Source: Acetivibrio alkalicellulosi
Lineage (GTDB): Bacteria > Bacillota > Clostridia > Acetivibrionales > Acetivibrionaceae
Assembly (NCBI GenBank): GCA_008125075.1
Contig: VLTH01000002.1
Coordinates: forward strand, 251,253 to 315,252
Direction: 5' to 3'
Length of the DNA stretch: 64,000 nt
Shown: positions 46,447 through 57,555 of the stretch, one piece after another
Layout: each line of letters begins with the position of its first letter
Position numbering within the stretch: the stretch's first letter is position 1
The notes under the pieces: generated by a model
Databases searched by the model: none
Seen by the model: the letters and a program-made list of their open reading frames with translations, nothing else
Told to the model about the DNA's origin: nothing
Made by a program: the position numbers and the translations under genes

Positions 46447-49400
46447 TTAACTCACAGAGTTCACTGTTTGTTCAAAAGCTGCCATTAAAGCATCATCACC
46501 TACTAAACCCTTATTTTTCATTGCTTTTATAGAGTCCAGTATTTTTTTATAATCATTAGGTATAACTTTTATAAACATTTTAGATACATTATACCAATTA
46601 GATAATATTTTTGATCCTACATGACTATCAGTGTATAAAACATGTTTTTCAATTAAATCCTTAAGCATATGAATTTCATCATCATCACATAATTTTTCAA
46701 TTGAAACCATTTGGGTATTACAATTTTTTAAAAATTCATCTTTCTCTGAAAAAACATACGCAATGCCACCAGACATACCAGCTGCAAAGTTTCTACCCGT
46801 TGAACCAAGAACAACAACACATCCACCTGTCATATACTCACACCCATGATCGCCTACTCCTTCAACTACTGCATTAATACCACTGTTTCGAACACAAAAT
46901 CTTTCACCAGCTACACCTCTTATATAAGCTTCTCCGCTTGTGGCTCCATAAAAAGCAACATTTCCTGTAATAATGTTTTCTTCAGCTATAAATTTAGACT
47001 CTTTTGGAGGGTAAACAATTATTTTTCCACCAGAAAGACCTTTTCCTAAGTAGTCATTAGAATCTCCCTCTAAAGTTAGTGTCATGCCTTTAGGGATAAA
47101 AGCACCAAAACTTTGACCAGCTGATCCCTTAAAGTGGAGTTTTATTGTTTCTGATGGAAGACCAGCTTCACCATATTTTTTAGATACTCTACTACCGGTT
47201 ATTGTACCAACAGCACGATTTGTATTTTTCACAGGTAGTATTGCACTTACGCTTTTACCTTCTTCAATTGCAGGTTTACATATATCTAAAATTTCTTTTA
47301 CATCTAAAGACTTTTCAAGCTCATGCTGTTGATTAATTTTACAATATAATCCAATATCTTTATCAACTGATGGTTTATATAAAATATTTGAAAGGTCAAT
47401 TCCTTTTGTTTTCCAATGAACAATGGCTTTAGAGCTTTCAAGTAAATCACTTCTTCCTATCATTTCATCAATTGTTCTAAAACCCAAATACGCCATAATT
47501 TCTCTTAATTCCTGTGCTATAAATTCGAAGAAATTAACAACATACTCTGGCTTACCAGCAAACTTTTTTCTAAGCTGAGGATTTTGAGTAGCAACTCCAA
47601 CAGGACATGTGTCAAGGTTGCAAACTCGCATCATAATACAGCCTAGAGTTATTAGGGGAGCTGTAGCAAATCCAAATTCTTCAGCACCAAGTAAAGCTGC
47701 AATAGCTACATCTCTTCCAGTTAGTAGTTTACCATCAGTCTCAACAACAATTCTGCTTCTTAAGTCATTTAATAAAAGGGTCTGATGAGTTTCTGAAAGC
47801 CCTAATTCCCAAGGCAGTCCTGCATGTTTTATACTGGTTCTTGGAGAAGCTCCTGTTCCTCCATCATATCCACTAATTAAAACTACATCAGCTTTACCTT
47901 TTGCTACACCTGCTGCGATAGTTCCAACACCAACCTCTGAAACTAGTTTAACATTTATTCTGGCATCAGGGTTTGCATTTTTTAAATCATGAATTAACTC
48001 TGCAAGATCTTCAATAGAATAAATATCATGATGAGGGGGAGGAGAAATAAGGCCGACTCCTGGTGTAGAACCTCTAACTTTAGCTACCCAAGGATAAACT
48101 TTATTTCCGGGTAATTGACCACCTTCACCAGGTTTTGCACCTTGTGCCATTTTTATTTGTATTTCATTAGCGTGTACAAGATAATTACTGGTTACTCCAA
48201 ACCTTCCAGATGCAACTTGTTTTATAGCACTGCATTTTGAATCTCCATTTTCATCCACTAAAAATCTAGCAGGATCTTCTCCACCTTCTCCTGTATTACT
48301 TTTTCCACCTATTCTATTCATAGCAATAGCAAGGGTTTCATGTGCTTCTTTACTAATAGATCCATATGACATAGCTCCTGTTTTAAACCGTTTACATATA
48401 GACTCTACACTCTCAACTTGATCAATAGGTATTGAATTAGATTCTTTAAACTCAAGTAGACCACGTATTGTACAAAGTTTTTGAGTTTGGTTATTTATTA
48501 ATTGTGAATACTCCTTAAATAAACTATAGTTTCCAGTACGACAAGCATATTGAAGTTTATGAATGCTTTCAGGATTAAATAAATGATATTCACCATCAAC
48601 TCTCCACTGATTTACCCCACCTGTATCTAATGTTATAGCTTCAGCATTTCGAACATTATAGGAAGACATATGACGTAGTTCTGTCTCTCTTGCTAAATCT
48701 TCAATATTAATACCTTCTATTCTAGATGGGGTAGAAGTAAAGTATTTGTCAATTAAATCTTTACTAAGACCTATAGCTTCAAAAATTTGTGCTCCCTGAT
48801 AACTCTGTATTGTGGAAATACCCATTTTAGACAATACTTTTACTATGCCCTTTGTAGATGCTTTAATATAACCCTTTACAGCCTTATTGTAATCAATATC
48901 AGTAAGTAGATTACTATCAATCATATACTGTATTGATTCAAATGCAAGGTAAGGATTTATTGCAGAAGCACCATATCCTATAAGAAGGCAGAAGTGATGA
49001 ACTTCCCTTGGTTCTCCACTTTCAACTACAATGCTTGCTTTTGTCCGAATTCCTTTTTTTATCAAGTAATGGTGTACCCCTGATACCGCTAATAGAGTAG
49101 GAATAGCAATTTTTTCTTTACTCATTCCCCTATCTGAAAGAATAATAATATTAGAACCTTCAAAGATAGCTTTTGAACAGTTTTCAAATAAGTTATCTAG
49201 TGCCTGCTCTAGGGCATTTTGTGCAGAAAAAGGGCTATACAGTATAGAAATTTTTGAACATTTAAAACCCTCAGTACTGATATTTTTTAATCGAGCCATT
49301 TGATCATTATTAATTATAGGAGTATCTATTTTAATTTGTCTACAGCTTTTATCAGAAGGTTTAATTAAATTTCCCTCTGACCCAATATAAACTTCAGTGG

Positions 49401-51012
49401 ATGTAACAATTTCTTCTCTAATAGCATCTATTGGAGGATTGGTTACCTGTGCAAAAAGTTGTTTGAAATAATTATATAGTAGTTGAGGTCTATGGGACAA
49501 TACTGCTAATGGTATATCTGTACCCATTGAACCAATAGGGTCTTCACCATTTTTTGCCATGGGACCTAAAGTTAAACGAAGATCTTCATAGGTATATCCT
49601 AATGCTTTTTGCCTTTGAGTTAAGGTATGGTAATCTAGGTTTGAATCATAAGAAGCACAAGGCAAATCATCTATGGTCAAAACATACTTATTTAACCACT
49701 CTCTGTATGGACTATCCTTAACAATATTGTTTTTTATTTCTTCATCACTAATAATTTTACCTTCACTAGTATCAATAAGAAGCATTTTCCCAGGATGAAG
49801 ACGATTTTTTAATAATACCTTTTTTGGATCAATATCTAAAACACCAACTTCTGAGGCAAGAATTACTAGGTCATCTTCAGTTACATAATAGCGAGATGGT
49901 CTAAGGCCATTTCTATCAAGAACAGCTCCTACCCTAATTCCGTCAGTAAAGGCAACTGCTGCAGGTCCATCCCAGGGCTCCATAAGACAGCTGTGATATT
50001 CATAAAAAGCTTTTTTTTCATCATCCATATTTTGGTGTTTTGACCATGGCTCAGGTATCATCATCATCATTGAATGTGGAAGAGACCTTCCTGAAAGAGC
50101 CATAAATTCAAGGCATTCATCAAACATAGCTGAGTCACTTCCCTGAGGATTTATAATAGGAAGTACCTTTTGTATATCATCTCCAAATTCTTCTGATTTA
50201 AATAATGACTGACGGGAGTTCATTCTGTTTACATTACCACATAGAGTATTTATTTCTCCATTATGGACAATATACCTGTTTGGATGTGCTCTTTCCCAGC
50301 TTGGAAAAGTATTTGTACTGTACCGAGAATGCACAAGTGCCAATGCAGACTCTACTTCTTGGTCAGATAACTCATTATAAAACAGGCCAACTTGCTCAGA
50401 TGTTAACATGCCTTTATAAACAATAGTTTTTGAAGAAAGGCTTGGAAAATAAACATATTCATTATTATCTAGAGCATATTTTTCAATTTGTTTTCTTATT
50501 ATATAAAGCTTTTTCTCAAAAGAAGCATAATCTTTTATATCAGAACTTTTCCCTATGAAAACCTGACGAATGTAAGGCATGGCAGAAATAGCAGATTTAC
50601 CTAAAGTTGAACTATTAGTATCAGGAGTAATAAACCCTAGAAAATTCTGTCCTTCATTTTGAACAACTTTTTTTATATAATTTTCTATTTTAGTTCTTTT
50701 TTCCTCGTCAGTAGGTAAAAATACCATACCAACACCATATTCACCTGCCTCAGGTAAATTGATACCTGATTTTTTACATTTATTAATAAAAAATTTATGA
50801 GGAATTTGAATTAGTATACCTGCACCATCACCTGTATTAGGCTCAGAACCACTGCCACCTCTATGTTTAAGATTAATAAGTATGGTAAGAGCCTGATCAA
50901 TGATTTTATGAGATTTTATGCCCTTTATATTAACAACAAAACCAATTCCGCATGCATCGTGTTCAAATTTTGGATCATAAAGACCTTGTTTTCTTGGGAA
51001 TCCTTTATTCAT
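46447..51012 (-). CDS. gltB: Glutamate synthase large subunit
   Basis: Converts glutamine and 2-oxoglutarate to two glutamate. With the ATG at 51012 it has 1521 residues: a 20-residue propeptide, then the N-terminal nucleophile Cys21 ([10 protein letters not shown]) of the glutaminase domain, the central domain, the FMN/3Fe-4S synthase domain ([21 protein letters not shown], cysteine cluster near [19 protein letters not shown]) and the GXGXG-rich beta-helix. I prefer 51012 to the GTG at 51021 for spacing from AAAGG. Ammonia tunnels to the synthase site. Confidence 0.95.
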   Translation of the reverse strand: MNKGFPRKQGLYDPKFEHDACGIGFVVNIKGIKSHKIIDQALTILINLKHRGGSGSEPNTGDGAGILIQIPHKFFINKCKKSGINLPEAGEYGVGMVFLPTDEEKRTKIENYIKKVVQNEGQNFLGFITPDTNSSTLGKSAISAMPYIRQVFIGKSSDIKDYASFEKKLYIIRKQIEKYALDNNEYVYFPSLSSKTIVYKGMLTSEQVGLFYNELSDQEVESALALVHSRYSTNTFPSWERAHPNRYIVHNGEINTLCGNVNRMNSRQSLFKSEEFGDDIQKVLPIINPQGSDSAMFDECLEFMALSGRSLPHSMMMMIPEPWSKHQNMDDEKKAFYEYHSCLMEPWDGPAAVAFTDGIRVGAVLDRNGLRPSRYYVTEDDLVILASEVGVLDIDPKKVLLKNRLHPGKMLLIDTSEGKIISDEEIKNNIVKDSPYREWLNKYVLTIDDLPCASYDSNLDYHTLTQRQKALGYTYEDLRLTLGPMAKNGEDPIGSMGTDIPLAVLSHRPQLLYNYFKQLFAQVTNPPIDAIREEIVTSTEVYIGSEGNLIKPSDKSCRQIKIDTPIINNDQMARLKNISTEGFKCSKISILYSPFSAQNALEQALDNLFENCSKAIFEGSNIIILSDRGMSKEKIAIPTLLAVSGVHHYLIKKGIRTKASIVVESGEPREVHHFCLLIGYGASAINPYLAFESIQYMIDSNLLTDIDYNKAVKGYIKASTKGIVKVLSKMGISTIQSYQGAQIFEAIGLSKDLIDKYFTSTPSRIEGINIEDLARETELRHMSSYNVRNAEAITLDTGGVNQWRVDGEYHLFNPESIHKLQYACRTGNYSLFKEYSQLINNQTQKLCTIRGLLEFKESNSIPIDQVESVESICKRFKTGAMSYGSISKEAHETLAIAMNRIGGKSNTGEGGEDPARFLVDENGDSKCSAIKQVASGRFGVTSNYLVHANEIQIKMAQGAKPGEGGQLPGNKVYPWVAKVRGSTPGVGLISPPPHHDIYSIEDLAELIHDLKNANPDARINVKLVSEVGVGTIAAGVAKGKADVVLISGYDGGTGASPRTSIKHAGLPWELGLSETHQTLLLNDLRSRIVVETDGKLLTGRDVAIAALLGAEEFGFATAPLITLGCIMMRVCNLDTCPVGVATQNPQLRKKFAGKPEYVVNFFEFIAQELREIMAYLGFRTIDEMIGRSDLLESSKAIVHWKTKGIDLSNILYKPSVDKDIGLYCKINQQHELEKSLDVKEILDICKPAIEEGKSVSAILPVKNTNRAVGTITGSRVSKKYGEAGLPSETIKLHFKGSAGQSFGAFIPKGMTLTLEGDSNDYLGKGLSGGKIIVYPPKESKFIAEENIITGNVAFYGATSGEAYIRGVAGERFCVRNSGINAVVEGVGDHGCEYMTGGCVVVLGSTGRNFAAGMSGGIAYVFSEKDEFLKNCNTQMVSIEKLCDDDEIHMLKDLIEKHVLYTDSHVGSKILSNWYNVSKMFIKVIPNDYKKILDSIKAMKNKGLVGDDALMAAFEQTVNSVS

Positions 51013-51330
51013 ATAATACACAACCTTTCTATAATTCTTGATTTAAAGTCTTAAGAAAAATTTTAACTAATAATCCACAGGGTACATTTTATTAGTATTA
51101 AAATTAATTATGAAACATTTATAAATTAATCCTGCATAAACAGAAAACAAATAAAAAAAAGTAAAAAAGCGCTACAATAAAAAGGGCTAACCTCTTCATC
51201 GAGCGCATTTTTTCTAAGCATATGCATCATTGCATAATGATTGCTTTTAGCTAATATTAAGTTAAATAACAAAAGCAAAAAATGTACATTGTGTATTTTT
51301 TATTATAACACCAAAGGAATTTAAAATCAA
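51013..51330 (-). promoter_or_regulatory. gltB promoter and leader with a probable attenuator
   Basis: Minus strand: -35 TTGATT (51325-51330), 17-bp spacer, -10 TATAAT (51302-51307). The leader of about 280 bases contains inverted repeats (TCATTATGCAATGATGCATATG) and a hairpin AATGCGCT ... AGCGCTTTTTT with an inner AAGAGG/CCTTTT stem (51163-51210), 150 bases before the start codon. A terminator inside a leader suggests attenuation; no known riboswitch was recognised. Confidence 0.55.
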
Positions 51331-51445
51331 TAGAAATTGCAAAAAAAAAGAGCATTTTGCAATAATAATTGTAGCTTCTTGCAAAAACTATTTACTCAAG
51401 AAAAAAATGAGGTGTTAGAAATTTTAAATAAATAACTGGTAAAAT

Positions 51446-51514
51446 GGCGTTTCAAAAACTCTTATCTAAAGGTTTTAGCATAATAATTTGCACAAGGAAT
51501 TTTTTGAAACGGCC
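51446..51514. repeat. Inverted repeat
   Basis: GGCGTTTCAAAAA (51446-51458) and TTTTTTGAAACGGCC (51500-51514) are inverted. The motif TTTCAAAAATTCCT also appears beside the jag-mnmE terminator at 9.69 kb. Confidence 0.5.
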
Positions 51515-51518
51515 TTAC

Positions 51519-51623
51519 TAAGGAATGCCTTAGAAATAACTTCATATTCTCATGGACAAAATGCCAATGTTTTAACGGGTTTTGGACGATGAGAATTGGA
51601 TGTTATTTCTTAGCCATTACTAA
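51519..51623. repeat. R4-like 105-bp inverted-repeat element
   Basis: Ends of about 44 bp are inverted copies (TAAGGAATGCCTTAGAAATAAC versus, inverted, TTAGTAATGGCTAAGAAATAAC), with matching inner parts TTCTCATGGACAAAA and TTTTGGACGATGAGAA. It overlaps the last codons of the gene at 51620. It resembles the R4 element at 12794 in size and in its AGGAATG-type ends. Confidence 0.6.
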
Positions 51624-52114
51624 ATAAATTTATTATATGCACTAAAAGTAATTATTACAATACTAGATAAATTAACTATTATTAAGTAAAATCGTTTTAT
51701 AGGACCTACTTTTTCTTTTGGTTTATCTTCAACTTTTTCATTTAAATTATATATAAGAGTGTTTATCCAGTGTACAATCACAAAGGCTGATAAAGCTTTT
51801 AACCATAAGTCGTGAAAGTAAAAAGTACAATAAATAAAAAATACAATTATAATAAGTGTTTTAATTGTTTGAAAACCTTTTCCTATTTTATATAAATCTA
51901 AATTTATCTGATCTTCTATCTCTGCTAGAAGCTCATTATTATCAGAATTATCCTTTTTATCAATTCCAAAAAAGTTGGTATGAAATGACTTTATTGTGGC
52001 AATGACTAAAACTAAAGATGTTATTATGAAAAAAGCTGTGTCATTTGATGATATAGCCACTACTGGTATAATAATGAGCATTATTATTATTAATAACATA
52101 TATTCTAAGGGCAT
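51620..52114 (-). CDS. Hypothetical membrane protein
   Basis: 164 residues with four likely membrane segments (two near the N terminus, residues 4-40; one about 75-95; one at the end about 140-160). No family recognised. AGGAGAG precedes the start. The stop codon sits within the inverted repeat at 51519-51623. Confidence 0.6.
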   Translation of the reverse strand: MPLEYMLLIIIMLIIIPVVAISSNDTAFFIITSLVLVIATIKSFHTNFFGIDKKDNSDNNELLAEIEDQINLDLYKIGKGFQTIKTLIIIVFFIYCTFYFHDLWLKALSAFVIVHWINTLIYNLNEKVEDKPKEKVGPIKRFYLIIVNLSSIVIITFSAYNKFI

Positions 52115-52144
52115 TAAATCTCTCCTAGCTACTTTAAATATATT

Positions 52145-52717
52145 TTAGTCGGTATTAAGCTTAACTGTAAGAGCATTGTAAACAATAACTGACATCTCTC
52201 CACGTGTAATTTGCTGGTTAGCTTTAAGTGAAAGATTTTTGTCTAAATTAAGCTCAGTAGCTTTATTTATTACATTATCAGGCCAAGTACCTTCTAGAGT
52301 GTTTTCATAACCGAGAGCTCTTATGACAACGGCAAGAGCTTCTGCAAATGTTACATTGTTATTAGGTGCAATTGTATTGTCAGGGTATCCTGCAACAAGA
52401 TCATATTTTACTGCAAGCCTTATATTATTATAGGCCCAATGATTTTTTTCAATATCTTTAAAAGTAATGTTTACATTATCTATATCGTCATCATTGTGAT
52501 ATCCCATTAGTCTTACAACTAAAGTTATAAATTCACTCCTTCTTATATTGTTTTCAAGTCTTAAGGAACCATCTTCATAACCTCTTAAAATGTCAAGTTT
52601 TAATAATGCTTGGGCATTACTGTTTTGAATGTCAAGATTATTTTGGTTAGCTTTAGTTGATAATGATATTGAAAAAATAAATACAAAAATTAAAATAAGC
52701 GATATGTATTTTTTCAT
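52145..52717 (-). CDS. S-layer homology (SLH) domain protein
   Basis: 190 residues: a signal peptide (KKYISLILIFVFIFSISLS) and three SLH repeats (about 33-75, 90-132, 140-185) with motifs such as ILRGYEDGSLRLENNIRRSEF and LVAGYPDNTIAPNNNVTFAE. SLH domains bind pyruvylated wall polymers. There is no other domain, so this small protein probably just coats the wall or is a partner of a larger one. AGGGAGTG precedes the start. Confidence 0.9.
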   Translation of the reverse strand: MKKYISLILIFVFIFSISLSTKANQNNLDIQNSNAQALLKLDILRGYEDGSLRLENNIRRSEFITLVVRLMGYHNDDDIDNVNITFKDIEKNHWAYNNIRLAVKYDLVAGYPDNTIAPNNNVTFAEALAVVIRALGYENTLEGTWPDNVINKATELNLDKNLSLKANQQITRGEMSVIVYNALTVKLNTD

Positions 52718-52796
52718 ATAAAAAGCACTCCCTTGATTTTATAGTTTATTTCAATTATACACTGAAAGCTTGGCTTTTTAAAATTAAAATATAATT

Positions 52797-52900
52797 ACAA
52801 ATTTGCTTGCTTCGCAAACATGCACCCAGCGCAGAGACATTCATTGTCAATGTTATATTTATCTTATGTTGTTAAGCTTTTTGCGCAGGAATCTTAGTAT
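52797..52900. repeat. R1 repeat copy
   Basis: TTTGCTTGCTTCGCAAACATGCAC ... CAGAGACATTCATT ... ATCTTATGTTGTTAAGC aligns closely with 11412-11511. It fills the divergent gap between the SLH gene and the stress-protein gene. Confidence 0.65.
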
Positions 52901-52953
52901 AAAAAAAAAAATTAAACTAAAACTATACTATATAAATAAATAGGAGGCGTTTT

Positions 52954-53466
52954 ATGTCGAAGACAATAGTTGCAATTTTTGATAATCAAGATAATGCTCA
53001 AAGAGCAGCTGAGCAATTGAAAGAACGTGGTCTTAGAACAGATGATATTTCTATTGTTGCAAGACAGGAAGGTGAAGAAAACAGAGGAAATATAACAATG
53101 GAAAAAGACACTGGTGAAGGTCATAGTATGGAAGTAAAAAATGATAATATTTCTGATGGAGTACTTACTGGAGGTATATTAGGAGGGGCAGCAGGACTTC
53201 TTATTGGTGCAGGTGGAATGTTTATTCCTGGGCTTGGAATAATAGCTGCAGCAGGACCTATTGCTGGCTTACTATCAGGTGCTGTAACAGGAGGAATTGT
53301 AGGAAGTCTTATAGATTTGGGGATACCAGAAGATAGAAGTAAAAAATACGAATCAGATATAAAATCTGGAAAAATATTATTTAGCATGAAAACTGATGAA
53401 GATAAGATTGATGAGATTTCTTCAATTTTAAAAGATAACAGAGCAGAAAGTGTAAATAATTACTAG
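52954..53466 (+). CDS. General stress protein, YflT/DUF1269-like
   Basis: 170 residues. The N terminus (KTIVAIFDNQDNAQRAAEQLKERG) is the fold of the YflT general stress protein 17M family. The middle is a glycine-rich hydrophobic segment (GGILGGAAGLLIGAGGMFIPGLG) that could span or associate with a membrane. The C terminus repeats the family's IPEDRSKKYESDIKSGK. AGGAGGCG precedes the start. Role in stress is known only for relatives. Confidence 0.8.
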   Translation: MSKTIVAIFDNQDNAQRAAEQLKERGLRTDDISIVARQEGEENRGNITMEKDTGEGHSMEVKNDNISDGVLTGGILGGAAGLLIGAGGMFIPGLGIIAAAGPIAGLLSGAVTGGIVGSLIDLGIPEDRSKKYESDIKSGKILFSMKTDEDKIDEISSILKDNRAESVNNY

Positions 53467-53473
53467 ATGGCAA

Positions 53474-53509
53474 CGGAGTTAGTGACACAAAAAGGTGTCA
53501 CTGACTCTG
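53474..53509. terminator. Hairpin after the stress-protein gene
   Basis: CGGAGTTAGTGACAC / GTGTCACTGACTCTG, a 15-bp stem with one mismatch and a 6-base loop, without a T-run. Confidence 0.5.
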
Positions 53510-53623
53510 TACCCTTGAAACTCTCTTGTTAAGAATAAAAATGAGACAAGCTAAAAGAGAAACAATTAGTATGGGTGTGATAATAAGGAGTTTTTGATAA
53601 TTAGATTCTAACCAACTTTTCAT
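53498..53623 (-). CDS. Possible small membrane protein (41 residues)
   Basis: MKSWLESNYQKLLIITPILI continues with a hydrophobic segment and ends in NKRVSRVQSQ. One membrane helix, a positively charged end and an AAAGGTG site about 12 bases upstream support it. Its end overlaps the hairpin at 53474-53509. No homologue recognised. Confidence 0.4.
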   Translation of the reverse strand: MKSWLESNYQKLLIITPILIVSLLACLIFILNKRVSRVQSQ

Positions 53624-53671
53624 AATAAATATGCACCTTTTTCCTTTGTAAAAATTTACGTTCTAAATTCT

Positions 53672-53744
53672 TTATCTTATTCTAAGACTCCATCTTATAT
53701 AAGGTAGGGCTCCTCTTATAATTCTCAGAATTAGTCTCCACCTG
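53672..53744 (-). repeat. R3 repeat copy
   Basis: On the minus strand CAGGTGGAGACTAATTC, ATTATAAGAGGAGCCC, TACCTTATATAAGATGGAG, TCTTAGAATAAGATAAAG, the clearest match to the copy at 24651. Confidence 0.6.
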
Positions 53745-53870
53745 AGGGACCCCTTTAGCTAAACCTGTTAACGTTAAGACTCTCGACACTAAAGATTGGG
53801 CATTGGTGTATATTTTCTTCACATTTATTACATTCAAAAACACCTTTTTTTTTAAGTTATAATAATTTAA

Positions 53871-53910
53871 ATATGGGAACCGCTTTCTTGTTTAAGCGAT
53901 TCCCATATAT
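53871..53910. terminator. Bidirectional terminator before the VanW gene end
   Basis: ATATGGGAACCGCTT / AAGCGATTCCCATAT with short loop and A/T-rich flanks on both strands. Confidence 0.75.
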
Positions 53911-53945
53911 ATATAAAAAATAACAGAGGCATTTTAATAAAAATC

Positions 53946-55640
53946 TTAAAAATTATCATCAATTTCGTATTGGGATGAAGGAATTGTATCTTCCGGTATT
54001 TCTAAAATATTTAACTCCTCTTCTATAACTGTATTAGTAGAATCTGATCTATCTACCTTTTTAGTACCTCGTCTAACCTGATGCTCATAAGGTCTGTATG
54101 TGCTACGATGTAAACGAATACGTTCAGTTTCAACTCCATTTATTTTAATTATTTTATAAGTATCAATAACATACCCTGGTTTACCACTTTGAACAACAAC
54201 AGATTTACCCTCTTCCATATTTGGATCATCAATATGTTTTACAGGAGCAGGAGTTGAGCTAATTTGAACATTTTGTATTTCAATTGTCTTTTCAGGCGTT
54301 TCATTAGTTCCTATAATTTTATAAGTAACAGTGTTATTTGTAACAGTAGCTTCAATTTTTATAGGCCAATTGGTATTATTTTTAAATTTAAAATCCAGTT
54401 CATTGAATGATACTGCTGCATCTTGACCATAGGGTACATAACCTACAGTAAACATATGATTCATTCTATAAACTGTTTCAAGATTTCCAAATAGTACAGC
54501 ATTGTATAGAGTGCTTGACACCTGACAAATACCTCCTCCAACGCCGGGTATAATTTGGCCATTTACATAAATATTGGCAGATTGATATCCGTTTTGACTT
54601 GTTCGAGGACCTACAACATCATTAAAGGAAAATACATCTCCAGGTCCTAGTATGAGACCATTAATTTTAGAAGATGCAAGTCTTATATTAACACCTCTGT
54701 TGGCATCATTTTGATTGCCTGTCGAAAAGGAGGTACTATATGATGATAGTTGGTCTCTAAAAAGATACTCATTAATATCTTGTGTTTTTATTTTTGGCTC
54801 AATAAATTCTATTGGTAGTTCTTTTTCTATATCAACCAAGTCATTAAACTCTTTAATAATGTTCTCAAGTTGAGATTTGTCAATTTGTCTACCTAAAACA
54901 TGGGGTATTATAATTACTTCGTTATCTTCTACTAAGACATAGGCATTTTTTGCATCTTGTGTTACCTGACTGTATATTTCCTCGATGTTGATTTTAGAAG
55001 GTTCTATAACGTTTACAGGAACTTCAAAAGTTCCACCTGTAGCAGTTTTAATTGAATTTCGTATTATTTCAAGTGTTTTTTCCTTATCTATAGCATTTCC
55101 AGGACGACCAGTATAAATTGACATACCAGACTCACTTGTAATTAGATGAGGATTTTGTACTTCTATAAGGGATGCATTATAAAAATCTTCAATAGAATTT
55201 CTAAGGATGCTTTCATCATAAGAGAAATCTATATCTAATATAGTTCCGTTTTTACCAACTTGGAAAATTTCATAAAATCTCTTAAAAATATTACCGCTTC
55301 GACCTATGGTAATAACGCTATTAGTTGCATTTTCAATGTCATAAGAAATATTGAATTGGGACAAATCAAATTTGTGATACAAATCATCATGTTTTACAAT
55401 TAATTCAATTTCATTAATTCTGTCAGTAAAGCTTGATTTAAGAAGTTCAGATACTTCACTTTGTGTCATTTTACTTACATCAATGCTGTTAATATATACA
55501 CCAGCATATACCTTTTTGTGGGATAAAACAGATATTGAAAAAATTAAAAATAGTGCAAAAGTAGTTGCAATAACAGATAAGATGACTAACATAAATACTT
55601 TTTTCTTGTTGCGATTTTTTTGAGTTACCGGATTCATCAT
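53946..55640 (-). CDS. VanW family / G5-like cell-wall protein
   Basis: 564 residues. An N-terminal membrane anchor (VFMLVILSVIATTFALFLIF), two peptidoglycan-binding-like domains (about 60-300) and the VanW domain (GVNIRLASSKINGLILGPGD, FSFNDVVGPRT, GGGICQVSSTLYNAVLFGNL; about 320-440), then a G5-like tail (GKPGYVIDTYKIIKINGVET). VanW proteins accompany some vancomycin resistance clusters, but this form is widespread in Clostridia and unlinked to resistance. I start at 55640 since GAGGTG is 7 bases upstream. Confidence 0.85.
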   Translation of the reverse strand: MMNPVTQKNRNKKKVFMLVILSVIATTFALFLIFSISVLSHKKVYAGVYINSIDVSKMTQSEVSELLKSSFTDRINEIELIVKHDDLYHKFDLSQFNISYDIENATNSVITIGRSGNIFKRFYEIFQVGKNGTILDIDFSYDESILRNSIEDFYNASLIEVQNPHLITSESGMSIYTGRPGNAIDKEKTLEIIRNSIKTATGGTFEVPVNVIEPSKINIEEIYSQVTQDAKNAYVLVEDNEVIIIPHVLGRQIDKSQLENIIKEFNDLVDIEKELPIEFIEPKIKTQDINEYLFRDQLSSYSTSFSTGNQNDANRGVNIRLASSKINGLILGPGDVFSFNDVVGPRTSQNGYQSANIYVNGQIIPGVGGGICQVSSTLYNAVLFGNLETVYRMNHMFTVGYVPYGQDAAVSFNELDFKFKNNTNWPIKIEATVTNNTVTYKIIGTNETPEKTIEIQNVQISSTPAPVKHIDDPNMEEGKSVVVQSGKPGYVIDTYKIIKINGVETERIRLHRSTYRPYEHQVRRGTKKVDRSDSTNTVIEEELNILEIPEDTIPSSQYEIDDNF

Positions 55641-55949
55641 TATAAAACACCTCAATTTAAATACATATAGAAAACAAATGGTACGTGCATTAAATCAAAA
55701 GCTGTATTCTATTCTAAAAAAGTATTTTCAGAATAGACATTCTCTTAATAAGTGTACATTTTTATTATCTCAATTTTATAAAAAAAACACAATAGATTTT
55801 TAATTTCAAATATATTAAATATATATTATTTTTTCAAAGAAATATTTAAGAAACTAAAAAAAAATGTTTAATAAAAGTTGGGGTAATTAATCATAAATAA
55901 TATTATTATTGTATAATAGGTATAAAAATCAATTTAGGAGAGTTAGATT

Positions 55950-56435
55950 ATGAGTATATTAGTATTTAGTGATTCCCACGGAAACACTAATAATATAATA
56001 AAATCAATAAAAAAGAATAAAAATTTTGAACTGGTTATACATTTGGGTGATTTTTGCAGAGATATGATTATAGTCAAAGAAAACTTCAAAGATTTAAAAT
56101 ATGAAGTGGTAAGAGGTAATAATGATTGGGCTAGAGAAATTCCTACTGAAAAGATAATTGAAGTAAAAGGTAAAAAAATATTTATTACTCATGGTCACCA
56201 ATATGGTGTAAAGAGTGATTATCAAAGAATTATTAATAAAGGAAAACTACTTAATGTAGATGCGGTATTGTTTGGACACACTCACATTGCAGAAGAGATG
56301 TTTTTTGATGGTATGCTGGTTTTAAATCCTGGAAGCATAGCACTTCCTTCTTCTGGTAATAAAACTTACTGTGTTATAGATATAAAAGATAATAAATTCT
56401 GGACCAGATTTGAATCAGTCAACTCCTTCATATAA
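55950..56435 (+). CDS. YfcE/MJ0936-type metallophosphodiesterase
   Basis: 161 residues of the calcineurin-like fold. Metal-binding motifs: FSDSHGN (about 6-12), HLGDFC, RGNND, THGHQYG and FGHTHIAEE. The family (YfcE in E. coli, MJ0936) hydrolyses phosphodiesters in vitro; the cellular substrate is unclear. TTAGGAGAG precedes the ATG. Alone between the VanW gene and yaaL. Confidence 0.9.
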   Translation: MSILVFSDSHGNTNNIIKSIKKNKNFELVIHLGDFCRDMIIVKENFKDLKYEVVRGNNDWAREIPTEKIIEVKGKKIFITHGHQYGVKSDYQRIINKGKLLNVDAVLFGHTHIAEEMFFDGMLVLNPGSIALPSSGNKTYCVIDIKDNKFWTRFESVNSFI

Positions 56436-56703
56436 ATCTGAATTTATGGGTTCTAAGAAAAATTATGTCAGGCAATGTATAGTTCTAAAATATTCTGATT
56501 ATACTTATACTATTATTTAAAATATGTGGAAGTATAGTTTCTTCATATTTATTAAATACATTAAAAATGTGTTTTTAGTAGTGTAACCTATAGAAATATA
56601 CATTATATATTTTATAGTATTAAGAATATGAACTGTTTTTAAAATATAGAATATTATAATAGTAAAAATATATCTATAGCAATAATAGTATAAGGTGATT
56701 AAT

Positions 56704-57027
56704 ATGGGTTTGAATACAGAAAAAAATCAAGATGTTAAAATAAATAAAAATAACATATTAACAAAGCTATTCAATAAGCTTTCTTTATTAGTTGATAATC
56801 CTATAAACATTGAGGGAGAAACTAATGATGAGGAAAATCTGATAGAGTGTATTAAAAGTGCAAGAAATGATTGGATTAAGGCTAGTTCAGAGTTTGAATA
56901 TGCAGTTGATAGTGATATAGTTGACTATTATACTTATAAAATTAAAGCCTATGAGGTAAGATATCAGTACCTTATTAAACTAGCAAAAAGAAAAGGAATT
57001 ACATTAGAATATATTAAAAACTTATAA
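56704..57027 (+). CDS. yaaL: DUF2508 family protein YaaL
   Basis: 107 residues, helical, with the DUF2508 pattern (LIECIKSARNDWIKASSEFEYAVDSDIVDYY). It precedes bofA in many spore formers. I start at 56704 after AAGGTGATT, not at the in-frame GTG at 56695. Function unknown. Confidence 0.8.
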   Translation: MGLNTEKNQDVKINKNNILTKLFNKLSLLVDNPINIEGETNDEENLIECIKSARNDWIKASSEFEYAVDSDIVDYYTYKIKAYEVRYQYLIKLAKRKGITLEYIKNL

Positions 57028-57132
57028 AATTCTCTTAGATAAAACAAATGAATATTTGTAATAAATTCTTGACCAAGCTTATATATTATAGTATTAACTT
57101 AGAATAATATATAAGGTAAAGTGAGGATAATT

Positions 57133-57405
57133 ATGTATGAAGAGTACGGCACTATATTTGCATATATAATTGGAATTGTACTTTTGTTCTTTTTAGGAAA
57201 ATTCTTTATTGTTCCCATGAAGACTGTTTTAAAACTATTATTTAGTTCTATTCTCGGGGCAGGAATTATTTTTATTATAAACTTTCTAGGGGGTTTTTTT
57301 GAATTCAATATAGCATTAAATCCTATTACTGCCTTTATTACAGGTACTTTAGGTGTACCAGGTGTACTTTTACTTATTGCATTAAAATACATTTTTAAAG
57401 CATAA
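57133..57405 (+). CDS. bofA: Pro-sigmaK processing inhibitor BofA
   Basis: 90-residue membrane protein with three hydrophobic segments (FAYIIGIVLLFFLG, LLFSSILGAGIIFIINFLGG, GTLGVPGVLLLIALK). BofA holds back the SpoIVFB protease that activates pro-sigma-K in the mother cell. The C-terminal glycine-proline pattern (TGTLGVPGV) is typical. The start at 57133 has GTGAGGATAATT upstream. Its presence supports an endospore-forming host. Confidence 0.85.
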   Translation: MYEEYGTIFAYIIGIVLLFFLGKFFIVPMKTVLKLLFSSILGAGIIFIINFLGGFFEFNIALNPITAFITGTLGVPGVLLLIALKYIFKA

Positions 57406-57555
57406 GAATTTAAAAAATCTAAAAATATGAAATTCCTGTACTGGAGATTGCAAGTTTAAAAACTAAATAATTAAGAATTTCTACAAAAGATTGTATACAA
57501 TGAACAAAATCAAATTCAATTGGTCTAGATTTAGCGCGGTTTCTATAAAGATTCC

